64,000 nt of DNA, from assembly GCF_018449605.1 (NCBI RefSeq), contig NZ_JAAVUW010000005.1, positions 434,001 through 498,000 of the forward strand, written 5' to 3'. The number at the start of each line of letters is the position of its first letter. Position 1 is the stretch's first letter. Position numbers and translations under genes: made by a program. Positions 7,879 to 17,760 of the stretch are shown in pieces. A model generated the notes under the pieces. The model worked only from the letters and a program-made list of their open reading frames with translations. It was not told where the DNA came from and searched no databases. The DNA comes from Luteibacter sp. dw_328. Lineage in GTDB: Bacteria > Pseudomonadota > Gammaproteobacteria > Xanthomonadales > Rhodanobacteraceae.

Positions 7879-9375
7879 TCAGTTGGCCGGGCGCGGTTTG
7901 CGAAGGAAGAGGACGAGGGGACTTACTACGAGCATGGCGATCATCAGGAGCTTGAACTGGCCGATCATGGCGACCATCGCTGCCTGGCCGGTCACCAACT
8001 CGTTGATCTGCGCAAGATGGGAACCCGACAACGCGCCGGTCGCGTCAGCGACGGGGCCATAAGGCCGCAGGTGCTTCGCAAGCGAAAGATGCACGGCCTG
8101 CGTATTGTTGTAGAAGTAGGTCTGCACGATCGAGATACCGATGGTGCTTCCGTAGAGGCGCGCCAGATTGAAGAAGGCGGTGCCCTGCGAGCGCAACGTC
8201 GGGCTGAGGGTACTGAAGGCGGCACGCGTGAGTGCGGGCATGAGCACGCCGAGGCCCGCGCCTTGCAACATGCCGGCGATTACCACGGGCCAGCGATCCA
8301 TCAGCGGCGAGTAGCCGAGCATCCGCCAGTTGCCGTAGACGACAAGAGCCATGCCGGCGACGATGAACAGGCGGTTGTCGAGACGCTTCGGTACGCGCCA
8401 GGTGAGCAGCAACGCGCCGATCAGAGCCGCGCCGCGCGGTATTGCGAGCAAGCCCGCCGTATCAGCTGGGTAGCCGAGCAACTCTTCGAGCATCGGCGAG
8501 GTGAGCGCCAGCGTCGGCAACAGGACGAAGCCGAACACGAAGTACAACGCGGCCGACACCGTGAAGTTACGATCCTTGAACATGGCCCGGTTGAGGAAGT
8601 GCTCTTCCTGGGTCATCACGTGCACGATGTACAGATAGAAGCCCAGCACGGCGACGATCGCCTCGATCCAGATTTCCGGCGAGCAGAACCATTCGAGCCG
8701 CTCGCCGCGATCGAGGAACATCTGTAGGCCGGCGATACCGGACGAGAACGTCACGAAACCGAAGAAGTCGAAGCGCGGGCTGCTCGCGGCTTTCTTCTCA
8801 CGCAGGAACAGGCCCATCGCCGCAAGGATCAGCACAGCGACCGGCAAGCTCACATAGAAAATGCTGTGCCATCCGTAGTACTCGCTCAGGTACCCGCCGA
8901 TGGCCGGGCCACTCAGGATGCCGAGCAGCGCGGTCACCGCCCAGACGATGCCGATATGGCCGTGACGTAGCGGCGGCAGCTCGTCCAGCAGGATCGCCAT
9001 GGACAGCGGCGCAAGCGTGGCGCTGGCCGCGCCTTGAAGGACGCGGGCCGCGACGAACTGCAGGGGCGTGGTGGCCATCGTGTCCAGCAGCAGGGCGACC
9101 GTGAAGAGCGCCATCGACACTTGGAAGATCTTCTTTCGGCCGAACCGTCCCGCCAGCCAATGCGTCATCGGCATGACGATCGCGCTGGCCGCGATGTACG
9201 ACGAGAAGATCCAGCCGACCTCGTCGTCGGTCATGGAAAGGCCGCCCTGGATGTGCAGCAGGGCCGCGTTCGGCATCGAGATGTTGACCGCCGACATGAA
9301 CGTGGCGATGAGGCCCGCCACAATGAGCATGCGGTGCGCGCCCGGCGTGCTGTGCGGAGCGACGAGGGTGTTCAT
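7879..9375 (-). CDS. DHA2-family MFS multidrug transporter (EmrB-like)
   Basis: This 498-residue inner-membrane drug/proton antiporter has about 14 hydrophobic helices. It carries the MFS motif A variant HWLAGRFGRKKIF after helix 2 and a G-rich helix-5 motif (LLGILSGPAIGGYL), both typical of DHA2 exporters such as EmrB and QacA. It works with the periplasmic adaptor encoded just upstream. The ATG at 9375 overlaps the adaptor stop by four bases. A longer frame to 9441 runs into the adaptor gene and is not needed. The substrate is unknown, but pumps of this kind export hydrophobic antibiotics, uncouplers and phenolic compounds. Confidence 0.92.
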   Translation of the reverse strand: MNTLVAPHSTPGAHRMLIVAGLIATFMSAVNISMPNAALLHIQGGLSMTDDEVGWIFSSYIAASAIVMPMTHWLAGRFGRKKIFQVSMALFTVALLLDTMATTPLQFVAARVLQGAASATLAPLSMAILLDELPPLRHGHIGIVWAVTALLGILSGPAIGGYLSEYYGWHSIFYVSLPVAVLILAAMGLFLREKKAASSPRFDFFGFVTFSSGIAGLQMFLDRGERLEWFCSPEIWIEAIVAVLGFYLYIVHVMTQEEHFLNRAMFKDRNFTVSAALYFVFGFVLLPTLALTSPMLEELLGYPADTAGLLAIPRGAALIGALLLTWRVPKRLDNRLFIVAGMALVVYGNWRMLGYSPLMDRWPVVIAGMLQGAGLGVLMPALTRAAFSTLSPTLRSQGTAFFNLARLYGSTIGISIVQTYFYNNTQAVHLSLAKHLRPYGPVADATGALSGSHLAQINELVTGQAAMVAMIGQFKLLMIAMLVVSPLVLFLRKPRPAN

Positions 9376-10388
9376 GGGGCTTTCGAGGCGCTGCGCGTGT
9401 CCACCTTCGCGGTGACACTGATGCCGGAGTACAGCGGCCACTTGGGGTCGATGGCGTCGAGTTCGAGCCGCACCGGCAGACGTTGCACCACCTTGACCCA
9501 GTTGCCCGTGGCGTTCTCGGGGGGCAACACAGCGAACTCGGAACCCGTGCCCGGGCTCATGCTGACGATGTGCGCCTTGAAGGAATGCCCTGGATACGCG
9601 TCGACCTCCACGGTGGCTCGCTGGCCGGTACGCATGTCGGTGAGCCCGGTTTCGCGGAAGTTCGCTTCGATCCAGACATCACGCGTCGACATCATCGAGA
9701 ACACGGTCGTGCCGCCGTTGACGAAGTCGCCCACCTGGAGGTCGTCGACGCGCGTCACGATGCCGTCGTCGGGCGCGACGACATCGGCGTAGGAGAGGTC
9801 CAGCCTTGCGCGGTCCAGCTGCGCCCTGGCTTCGAGCACCGTCGGGTGCTTGTTGACGTCGATGTCCGGATCGCCGTTCAGGCCGGCGATCGTATTGGAC
9901 ACCGCCTGCTGGGCCGAGGCGATGTGCTGCCGCGCCACTCTCACGTCCGTGTCCGCCCGCTCAAAAGACGCGCGCGAGGCGAAATCGGAGGCGAGCAGTG
10001 CCTTCTTCCGCTCGTATTCCTTCCCGTCGAAATCGGCGGAGTCCCTGGCCGATTGCACCTCCGCCAACTGCTGGCGGTACGTGGCCTTGAGCGCCTCGAT
10101 CTGCAGCCGCGCGCTGCCAAGGCGGGCTTCGGCCTGCTCGACGGCGATCCGGTAGGGCTCCGGGTCGACGCGGAACAGCAGCTGGCCCTTATGGACGCGC
10201 TCATTCTCGTGAACGGCGATATCGACCACCTGGCCGGAGATCCGGGCATTGATCGAGTCCCTGGCCGAACGAACAAAGGCGTCGTCGGTCTCGACGTCGC
10301 CCTGTCCGCCGAGGAACCGGGCGCCGCCCACCCCGATCATCAGGAGGGGGAGAGCGGCCATGAGGGACCAGCGCAGCTTGCTGTTCAT
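9372..10388 (-). CDS. HlyD/EmrA-family periplasmic adaptor
   Basis: This 338-residue membrane-fusion protein has a single N-terminal membrane anchor (about residues 7-26). A lipoyl half-motif with ISGQVVDIAVHENERV follows, then a long coiled-coil hairpin (about 80-190), the second lipoyl half (VVAPDDGIVTRV) and beta-barrel domains with the DVWIEANFRET segment. It joins the DHA2 pump to the outer-membrane factor. This is the first gene of the efflux operon, and its ATG at 10388 faces the tetR gene 88-106 bases away. The length and domain order are normal for EmrA. Confidence 0.92.
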   Translation of the reverse strand: MNSKLRWSLMAALPLLMIGVGGARFLGGQGDVETDDAFVRSARDSINARISGQVVDIAVHENERVHKGQLLFRVDPEPYRIAVEQAEARLGSARLQIEALKATYRQQLAEVQSARDSADFDGKEYERKKALLASDFASRASFERADTDVRVARQHIASAQQAVSNTIAGLNGDPDIDVNKHPTVLEARAQLDRARLDLSYADVVAPDDGIVTRVDDLQVGDFVNGGTTVFSMMSTRDVWIEANFRETGLTDMRTGQRATVEVDAYPGHSFKAHIVSMSPGTGSEFAVLPPENATGNWVKVVQRLPVRLELDAIDPKWPLYSGISVTAKVDTRSASKAP

Positions 10389-10423
10389 ACGATGCGACTA
10401 CCGGTGAGGTCAGGAGAATTGAA

Positions 10424-10494
10424 TTTTGTACCGGTTCGTATAATATGTTTGGGCAAGCCCGACTTCAAGGGTTTTTATGCACGGTGGTACAAAA
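10424..10494. promoter_or_regulatory. Divergent promoter with possible TetR operator
   Basis: The inverted arms TTTTGTACC (10424-10432) and GGTACAAAA (10486-10494) flank a TATAAT at 10439-10444, which could be the -10 box of the TetR gene. Such symmetric arms between a tetR gene and the operon it faces are candidate repressor sites. The spacing between arms is long, so each arm may instead belong to its own site. Confidence 0.4.
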
Positions 10495-11106
10495 ATGGAA
10501 AAGACTGAAAAACGGCCGCGTGGGCGGCCTCGCGCCTACGAACCGGACGTGGCCCTGCGCCGCGCCGCCGACGCCTTCTGGAAAACCGGCTATGCCGGCA
10601 CCTCGCTGGACGACCTTTCGGCCGCGACCGGCATGAACCGGCCGAGCCTTCGCGCCGCCTTCGGCGACAAGCACACGATTTACCTGCGCGCCCTGGCCGA
10701 TTACTGGGGCATCAAGTTCGCCGTCATGGGCGTGGCGCTGGCCGGCCCTGGCACCCTGACCGAGGTGCTCATGCGGGTTTACGACGCCGCGCTGGACATC
10801 TATTTCTCCGGTGACGAGCATGTGCGCGGTTGCTTCGTCGTAGGCACGGCCATTACCGAGGCGCTGGGCGATCCGGAAATCCAGGACGTGGTCACCGGCG
10901 GCTTTCGCAAGCTCGATGCCGACTTCGAGACGCGGCTGCGCGAGGCCCGCGACGCTGGCGAGCTGAAGAAGGACGCCGATCTCGAGGCACTCGCCATGCT
11001 TGTCTCCGCGACGATGCATACCATCGCGATTCGCGCCCGCGCAGGCAGCTCCCGTGCGGAGCTGCGAAAGCTCGCGCAAAAGGCGGTCGGCGTGATCGCC
11101 GGATGA
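10495..11106 (+). CDS. TetR/AcrR-family transcriptional regulator
   Basis: This protein of about 203 residues has a basic N-terminal tail (KRPRGRPRAYEPD), a TetR helix-turn-helix (near residues 33-60, with TSLDDLSAATGMNRPSLRAAF) and a C-terminal ligand-binding domain of the type with VRGCFVVGTA. It faces the efflux operon and probably represses both it and itself, with release by a pump substrate. ATG 10495 is preferred. An earlier ATG at 10477 would add six residues and would place the GGTACAAAA arm inside the gene. Its stop overlaps the mug start in ATGA, so mug is probably cotranscribed. Confidence 0.9.
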   Translation: MEKTEKRPRGRPRAYEPDVALRRAADAFWKTGYAGTSLDDLSAATGMNRPSLRAAFGDKHTIYLRALADYWGIKFAVMGVALAGPGTLTEVLMRVYDAALDIYFSGDEHVRGCFVVGTAITEALGDPEIQDVVTGGFRKLDADFETRLREARDAGELKKDADLEALAMLVSATMHTIAIRARAGSSRAELRKLAQKAVGVIAG

Positions 11107-11621
11107 GTAGCGGCTTGCCCGACATCATCGCCGGGCAGCTCTCGGTGCTGTTCTGCGGGATCAACCCCGGGCTGGCCGCCGCCGCTTCCGGCCATCATTT
11201 CGAAGGACGTGCGAACCGGTTCTGGCGGGTGATCCACCTGGCAGGGTTCACGCCTGAAGAGCTCAGGCCTGAAGACGATCGCCGCATCCTCGACTACGGT
11301 TGCGGCCTGACGACGGTGGTCGATCGGCCGACCGCGGCCGCCGACGAGCTTTCGAAGCAGGACTTCGTCGACGCTGCCGCGGGCTTCGACGCAAAGGTCG
11401 CGACCTATGCGCCGCGCTTCGTTGCGTTCCTGGGCAAGGCGGCCTACGCCGCGCTCACCGGGACGCGAGAGATTTCGTGGGGACGGCAGCCGGTCGCGCT
11501 GAAGGGCTCCGTCGCCTGGGTGCTGCCCAATCCCAGCGGCAGGAACCTTGCGTTCTCACTGGAGCGGCTCGTCGAGACCTACGCCGAGCTGCGCCTCGCG
11601 GCTGCGAGACCGCCCCCGTAG
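11103..11621 (+). CDS. mug: G/U mismatch-specific DNA glycosylase Mug
   Basis: This 172-residue enzyme removes uracil or 3,N4-ethenocytosine opposite guanine in base-excision repair. The two family signatures are present: GINPG at residues 19-23 and the intercalation-loop segment LPNPSGRN near 141-148. Conserved ANRFWRVI and LLDY-like stretches also match E. coli Mug closely. The start overlaps the tetR stop by four bases. The stop codon (TAG at 11619-11621) is part of a REP element, so the C-terminal prolines are followed at once by the repeat. Confidence 0.93.
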   Translation: MSSGLPDIIAGQLSVLFCGINPGLAAAASGHHFEGRANRFWRVIHLAGFTPEELRPEDDRRILDYGCGLTTVVDRPTAAADELSKQDFVDAAAGFDAKVATYAPRFVAFLGKAAYAALTGTREISWGRQPVALKGSVAWVLPNPSGRNLAFSLERLVETYAELRLAAARPPP

Positions 11622-11698
11622 GAGCCGATTCATCGGCGATCCCGCGGCAGCGGGCAAGGGTGAGGCGAGCACCCTATCGCCGATGAATCGGCTCCTAC
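11618..11698. repeat. REP-like inverted pair (B)
   Basis: GTAGGAGCCGATTCATCGGCGAT at the left and its inverse at the right enclose about 38 bases that include a CCCGCGGCAGCGGG palindrome. The pair can fold into one long hairpin between the convergent mug and MHS transporter genes. Its left arm supplies the mug stop codon. Confidence 0.85.
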
Positions 11699-11710
11699 CG
11701 AGCAGGGCGT

Positions 11711-11749
11711 AACGACAACGGCCGATCCTGAGGACCGGCCGTTGTCGTT
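11711..11749. terminator. Bidirectional hairpin terminator
   Basis: AACGACAACGGCCG and its complement CGGCCGTTGTCGTT form a stem of about 14 pairs between convergent mug and the MHS transporter. There is no long T run on either side, so it may act partly through structure alone. Confidence 0.6.
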
Positions 11750-11767
11750 ACAAGCGTATCTGCGTCC

Positions 11768-13432
11768 TCAATGATCCAGCGGCACGTCCTTCGTTTCGCG
11801 CACGAAGAACAAACCGATCACCACGGTCATCAATGCCACGACCACCGGATACCAGAGGCCGTAGTAGATATCGCCCTTCCACGCGACCAGCATGAAGCCG
11901 ATGGTTGGCACGAAGCCGCCGAACCAGCCGTTACCGATGTGATACGGCAGGCTCATCGAGGTATAGCGGATACGCGTCGGGAACATCTCGACCAGCCACG
12001 CGGCGATCGGTCCGTACACCATGGTCACGTAAAGCACGAGGATGGCAAGCAACACGATGAGCATCGGGTAGTTGGACTGGGACGGATCCGCTTTCTCCGG
12101 ATAACCCGCCGTCTTGACCTGCGCGGTGACCTTGCCGGTGAAATCCTTGCTCTTCGCCGTGAAGTCCGCCTTCTCCAGGCCAGCGCCTTCGAACGACTCG
12201 ATGACCTCGTCACCGATCTTCACCGTCGCCAGCGTGCCGGCAGGCGCCGCCGCGTTGGTATACGGAATGCCCTTCTTGGCCAGTACGCTCTTGGCGACAT
12301 CGCACGAGCTGGTGAAGGTTTTCTTGCCGACCGGATCGAACTGGAAGGAGCAGGCATTCGGGTCGGCGGTGACGACGACCGGTGCCGTGGCGGCAGCGGT
12401 TTCGATCGCCGGGTTACCGAAGTGCGTCAGACCCTTGAAGATCGGGAACATGGTCAGCGCCGCGAGCAGGCAACCGGCGAGCACGACGGGCTTGCGTCCC
12501 ACCTTGTCCGACAGCCAACCGAAGAACACGAAGAACGGCGTTCCGATGAGCAGTGCCGCTGCGATCAACAGGTTCGCCGTCGTGCCATCGATTTTCAGGC
12601 TCTGGGTCAGGAAGTACAGGGAATAGAACTGGCCCGTGTACCAGACCACCGCCTGTCCCGCCGTCGCGCCTAGCAGGGCGAGGATCACCAGGCGAAGGTT
12701 CTTCCACTGGCCGAAGGCTTCGGTCAGCGGTGCCTTGGACTGCTTGCCCTCGGCCTTCATCTGCTGGAACACCGGCGACTCGTGCAACTGCATGCGGATG
12801 TACACCGACACGCCGACCAGGATGGAGGAGAGCAGGAACGGAATACGCCAGCCCCAGGCTTCGAAGCTTTCGGTACCCAGGCCCAGGCGCGTGCCGAGGA
12901 TGACCAGTAGCGACAGGAAGAGGCCGAAGGTCGCCGTGATCTGGATGAAGCTCGTATAGAGGCCGCGTTTGCCGGGAGGCGCGTGCTCCGCGACATACGT
13001 GGCCGCACCACCGTACTCGCCGCCGAGCGCAAGGCCCTGTAGCAGGCGAAGCACGATCAACAACACCGGCGCGAGTACACCCATCGTCGAATAACCGGGT
13101 AGGACGCCGACCAGGAAGGTCGAGGTACCCATGATGATGATGGTGATCAGGAACGTGTACTTGCGGCCGATCAGATCGCCCACGCGCCCGAACACAATGG
13201 CACCGAACGGACGCACGGCGAAACCGGCGGCAAAGGCGAGCAGCGCGAAGATGAACTGGCTGGTCTCGTTCAGGCCGGTGAAGAACTGCTTGCCGATGAT
13301 CGCGGCAAGCGAGCCGTAAAGGTAGAAGTCATACCATTCGAAAACCGTGCCCAGGCTCGACGCGAGAATCACGCGTCTGTGGCTGGTTCCAATGGTGCCG
13401 TCGGCACGAAGGCCGCTAGCAGTAGTCGCCAT
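11768..13432 (-). CDS. MHS-family MFS transporter with periplasmic insertion
   Basis: This 554-residue inner-membrane symporter has the MHS (metabolite/H+ symporter) features: the FEWYDFYLYG opening helix, the GRVGDLIGRKYTF loop after helix 2 and LGGEYGGAATYVAEH in helix 4. Relatives carry carboxylates such as alpha-ketoglutarate, citrate or shikimate. A hydrophilic insertion of about 110 residues (about 340-450) interrupts the C-terminal helices. It contains two cysteines and is probably periplasmic. ATG 13432 is chosen over an in-frame TTG at 13444. It follows the porin gene by 12 bases. The nearby acs and CrbRS-like genes suggest acetate or a related acid as substrate (inference). Confidence 0.88.
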   Translation of the reverse strand: MATTASGLRADGTIGTSHRRVILASSLGTVFEWYDFYLYGSLAAIIGKQFFTGLNETSQFIFALLAFAAGFAVRPFGAIVFGRVGDLIGRKYTFLITIIIMGTSTFLVGVLPGYSTMGVLAPVLLIVLRLLQGLALGGEYGGAATYVAEHAPPGKRGLYTSFIQITATFGLFLSLLVILGTRLGLGTESFEAWGWRIPFLLSSILVGVSVYIRMQLHESPVFQQMKAEGKQSKAPLTEAFGQWKNLRLVILALLGATAGQAVVWYTGQFYSLYFLTQSLKIDGTTANLLIAAALLIGTPFFVFFGWLSDKVGRKPVVLAGCLLAALTMFPIFKGLTHFGNPAIETAAATAPVVVTADPNACSFQFDPVGKKTFTSSCDVAKSVLAKKGIPYTNAAAPAGTLATVKIGDEVIESFEGAGLEKADFTAKSKDFTGKVTAQVKTAGYPEKADPSQSNYPMLIVLLAILVLYVTMVYGPIAAWLVEMFPTRIRYTSMSLPYHIGNGWFGGFVPTIGFMLVAWKGDIYYGLWYPVVVALMTVVIGLFFVRETKDVPLDH

Positions 13433-13444
13433 GGTGCTCTCCAA

Positions 13445-14944
13445 TCAGAACCGGTACATACCGTTGAGGGTGAGTTCGTTACCCGAGGTCTTCTCGCGGC
13501 CGAGGCCGTTGACGGTGGTCGAGTCGAGGTTGGAGTGGATCAATTCGAGGCTGAAGTCGAAGGGACCGGTGGTGTACTGCAGGCTGCCAGCCGTCTGGCG
13601 GTTCTTCAGCAGGCCGACGGTGTTCGCGGCACGCCAGCGCAGCACGTCGTCCGTATCGGGCTTGCTGACCGACGCGAAGCCATACAGCGTCCAGTGCGTG
13701 TCGAACTTGTAGCCGGCCTGCAGATAGCCACCCTTCTCCTTGATGTCGCCGAACTGCGAGAGGTTGCCGAAGATTTCGCCGATCGCGTTGCCGGAGTAAA
13801 CCGCGGACTTGAGGATGAACTGACCGGGCGACCAAATGCCGCCGAGTTCGACAGCCGTGCTCGAGAGGTTCTTCTTGATCGGGGTCGGGTTATTGCCCTC
13901 GACGCCACTCAGGTCGATCTTGCTGTAGTGACCGGCGAGGAACGCGGCCCAGTTGCCGCCCTTCGCCGTCAGGCGTGCTTCGAACTGCGGCCTGAAGCCG
14001 GCGTTACCCTGGGTGAGGAAGTTGTTCGTATCGGTGCCGCCGGCACGACCGTTCCAGGTGCCTTGAAGTGCCGCGACATCCAGCCGCCACTTGGTGCCTT
14101 CGGCGCCGTGGTTGAGATCCTGCATGAAGATCGCGCCCGGGAAACGCCAGCCGATCACACCGCTGCCGTAACCGAGCGGAAAGGCGATATGCGAGAGCGA
14201 TTGCGGGATGTAATCCAGCGGGAACATGAGGTCCCACATCTGGCCGACGCGAATCGTCGTGCCCGAGTTCGGATTGCTGATATCGAAGTAGGCCTGGCGC
14301 AGGCGCTGCTCGGGCTGTGAACCTGCGTAGGCACCCGTGCCGTTGAAGCCGCCGAAGAAGTCCATTTCGATGCGACCGCTGCCGTTCCAGTTCTCGTTGA
14401 ACTTGGCGCCGGCGAAGTCGAGCCAGAAGCGTGTATTGCGCACGTCGACGCCGCTGACCCGGCCGTTGGCGTGTCCGGCGCCGTCCGACGGGATGGGGTA
14501 CTCGGCGTTCTGGCCGTTACCGTACGTGTAAGCCCGGTTCTGGCTGAAGGCGCTGACGTCGATGAAGCCGTGCAGCGCGAGCGAGACGCCCGGCGCGGTG
14601 CCGGTGGCAAAGGCCGGTTTCGCCGGAACGGTCGCGACGACCTTCTCGACCTTGGTCACCTTCTCGTCGGTCGCCTGGGCCTGCGTCTGCGCGGCCTGGG
14701 CCGTGGACGTGGCCTGGGTGGTCTCGGCCTTCTGTTCCTGGATCATGGCCTTGAGCTCGGCGAGCTGCTGCTCGAGCGAGTTCACGCGGGCTTCGAGCTC
14801 CGCTTCGTGGCCTGTGGTCTTCTTCGTCTTCGCTTTCGACTGGGCGTGGGCCAGATCCGGCAATGCGGCCATTGGCAGCATCAAGGCACAGGCGACACTC
14901 AGGGCGATGGCCTTGCGGCCACCGGAACGGTTCGTCTTCATCAT
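13445..14944 (-). CDS. DcaP-like outer-membrane porin
   Basis: This 499-residue protein has a signal peptide (through about residue 35, ending LAHAQ) and a coiled-coil region near 45-75 (HEAELEARVNSLEQQLAEL). An alanine- and glutamine-rich linker follows, then a beta-barrel of about 380 residues ending in an aromatic residue (NGMYRF), as outer-membrane proteins do. This architecture matches DcaP-type trimeric porins that take up dicarboxylates and other small anions. The start is the first of two adjacent ATGs behind GGGGAGA. It is the first gene of a porin-transporter operon, divergent from acs. The substrate is an inference from the neighbours. Confidence 0.85.
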   Translation of the reverse strand: MMKTNRSGGRKAIALSVACALMLPMAALPDLAHAQSKAKTKKTTGHEAELEARVNSLEQQLAELKAMIQEQKAETTQATSTAQAAQTQAQATDEKVTKVEKVVATVPAKPAFATGTAPGVSLALHGFIDVSAFSQNRAYTYGNGQNAEYPIPSDGAGHANGRVSGVDVRNTRFWLDFAGAKFNENWNGSGRIEMDFFGGFNGTGAYAGSQPEQRLRQAYFDISNPNSGTTIRVGQMWDLMFPLDYIPQSLSHIAFPLGYGSGVIGWRFPGAIFMQDLNHGAEGTKWRLDVAALQGTWNGRAGGTDTNNFLTQGNAGFRPQFEARLTAKGGNWAAFLAGHYSKIDLSGVEGNNPTPIKKNLSSTAVELGGIWSPGQFILKSAVYSGNAIGEIFGNLSQFGDIKEKGGYLQAGYKFDTHWTLYGFASVSKPDTDDVLRWRAANTVGLLKNRQTAGSLQYTTGPFDFSLELIHSNLDSTTVNGLGREKTSGNELTLNGMYRF

Positions 14945-15108
14945 GGTCTCCCCAACCATTGGCGAGCTGAGCATGTGACACACCAGCCCGGGCATCCATT
15001 CGCCAAAGGTCGAACCTCGACCAAAGTCGTAGCACCCCCGCAGCCTTATGTTGCGCCGCGACGTTACACTTCCGGACATAGCCACAAGCCCATCCGCAGG
15101 AAGAACGC

Positions 15109-17049
<1,941 letters not shown>

Positions 17050-17055
17050 CTCCCC

Positions 17056-17724
17056 ATGTCCGATGTCCTGATCGCCGACGACCATCCGCTGTTCCGCGAC
17101 GCCTTGCAGCGCGCGGTCCTGGCAGCCTTGCCCGACGCCACCGTACACACCGCGGACAGCGTTCCGGCCTTGTTCGCCCTGATCGAGTCACTGCCCGACG
17201 CCGACCTGCTGTTGATGGACCTGCACATGCCGGGAGCGCGCGGTTACTCCGCGCTCGCCCACATTCGCGGCCAGTATCCGGGGCTGCCTACGATCGTCGT
17301 TTCCGGACACGAGGAGGCGCAGGTAGCCAGGCGTGCGCTTGCGCACGGTGCGTCCGCCTACATTCCGAAATCGGCAGCCGTGGACGACATTGTCGAAGCC
17401 GTGCGTGCCGTGCTCGATGGTGACGTGTGGCTACCGCATAAGCTGGTCGGCGGCAATGTGGAGTTGAAGCCCGACGAGGCGGATGTTGCGGCTCGCGTCG
17501 CTTCGCTCACACCTCAGCAGTTTCGTGTACTGAACATGATCGCCGAGGGCTTGCTCAATAAGCAGATCGCCTATGAGCTCACCGTCTCGGAAGCGACAGT
17601 CAAAGCGCATATGACTGCGATCATGCGCAAGCTCGGTGTTTCCAACCGAACCCAGGTCGCGCTCGCAGCGAGTCACCTCGACGTGGACAAAGAGGCCTTT
17701 CCCGCAAATTCGCCCGAACCGTGA
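17056..17724 (+). CDS. crbR: CrbR-like response regulator (LuxR family)
   Basis: This 222-residue protein has a receiver domain with the acidic pocket DD at 8-9, phospho-acceptor Asp55 in LLLMDLHMPG and Lys near 104. A LuxR-type helix-turn-helix follows at about 150-205 (LNKQIAYELTVSEATVKAHM). It lies six bases after acs on the same strand and is convergent with the large hybrid kinase. By family knowledge, CrbR phosphorylated by CrbS activates acs and the acetate switch. The gene symbol rests on this context plus domain makeup, not on a sequence search. Confidence 0.85.
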   Translation: MSDVLIADDHPLFRDALQRAVLAALPDATVHTADSVPALFALIESLPDADLLLMDLHMPGARGYSALAHIRGQYPGLPTIVVSGHEEAQVARRALAHGASAYIPKSAAVDDIVEAVRAVLDGDVWLPHKLVGGNVELKPDEADVAARVASLTPQQFRVLNMIAEGLLNKQIAYELTVSEATVKAHMTAIMRKLGVSNRTQVALAASHLDVDKEAFPANSPEP

Positions 17725-17760
17725 GCGCCTCCGCGTTCTTCTGTGTCTGGTCGCCGCTGC

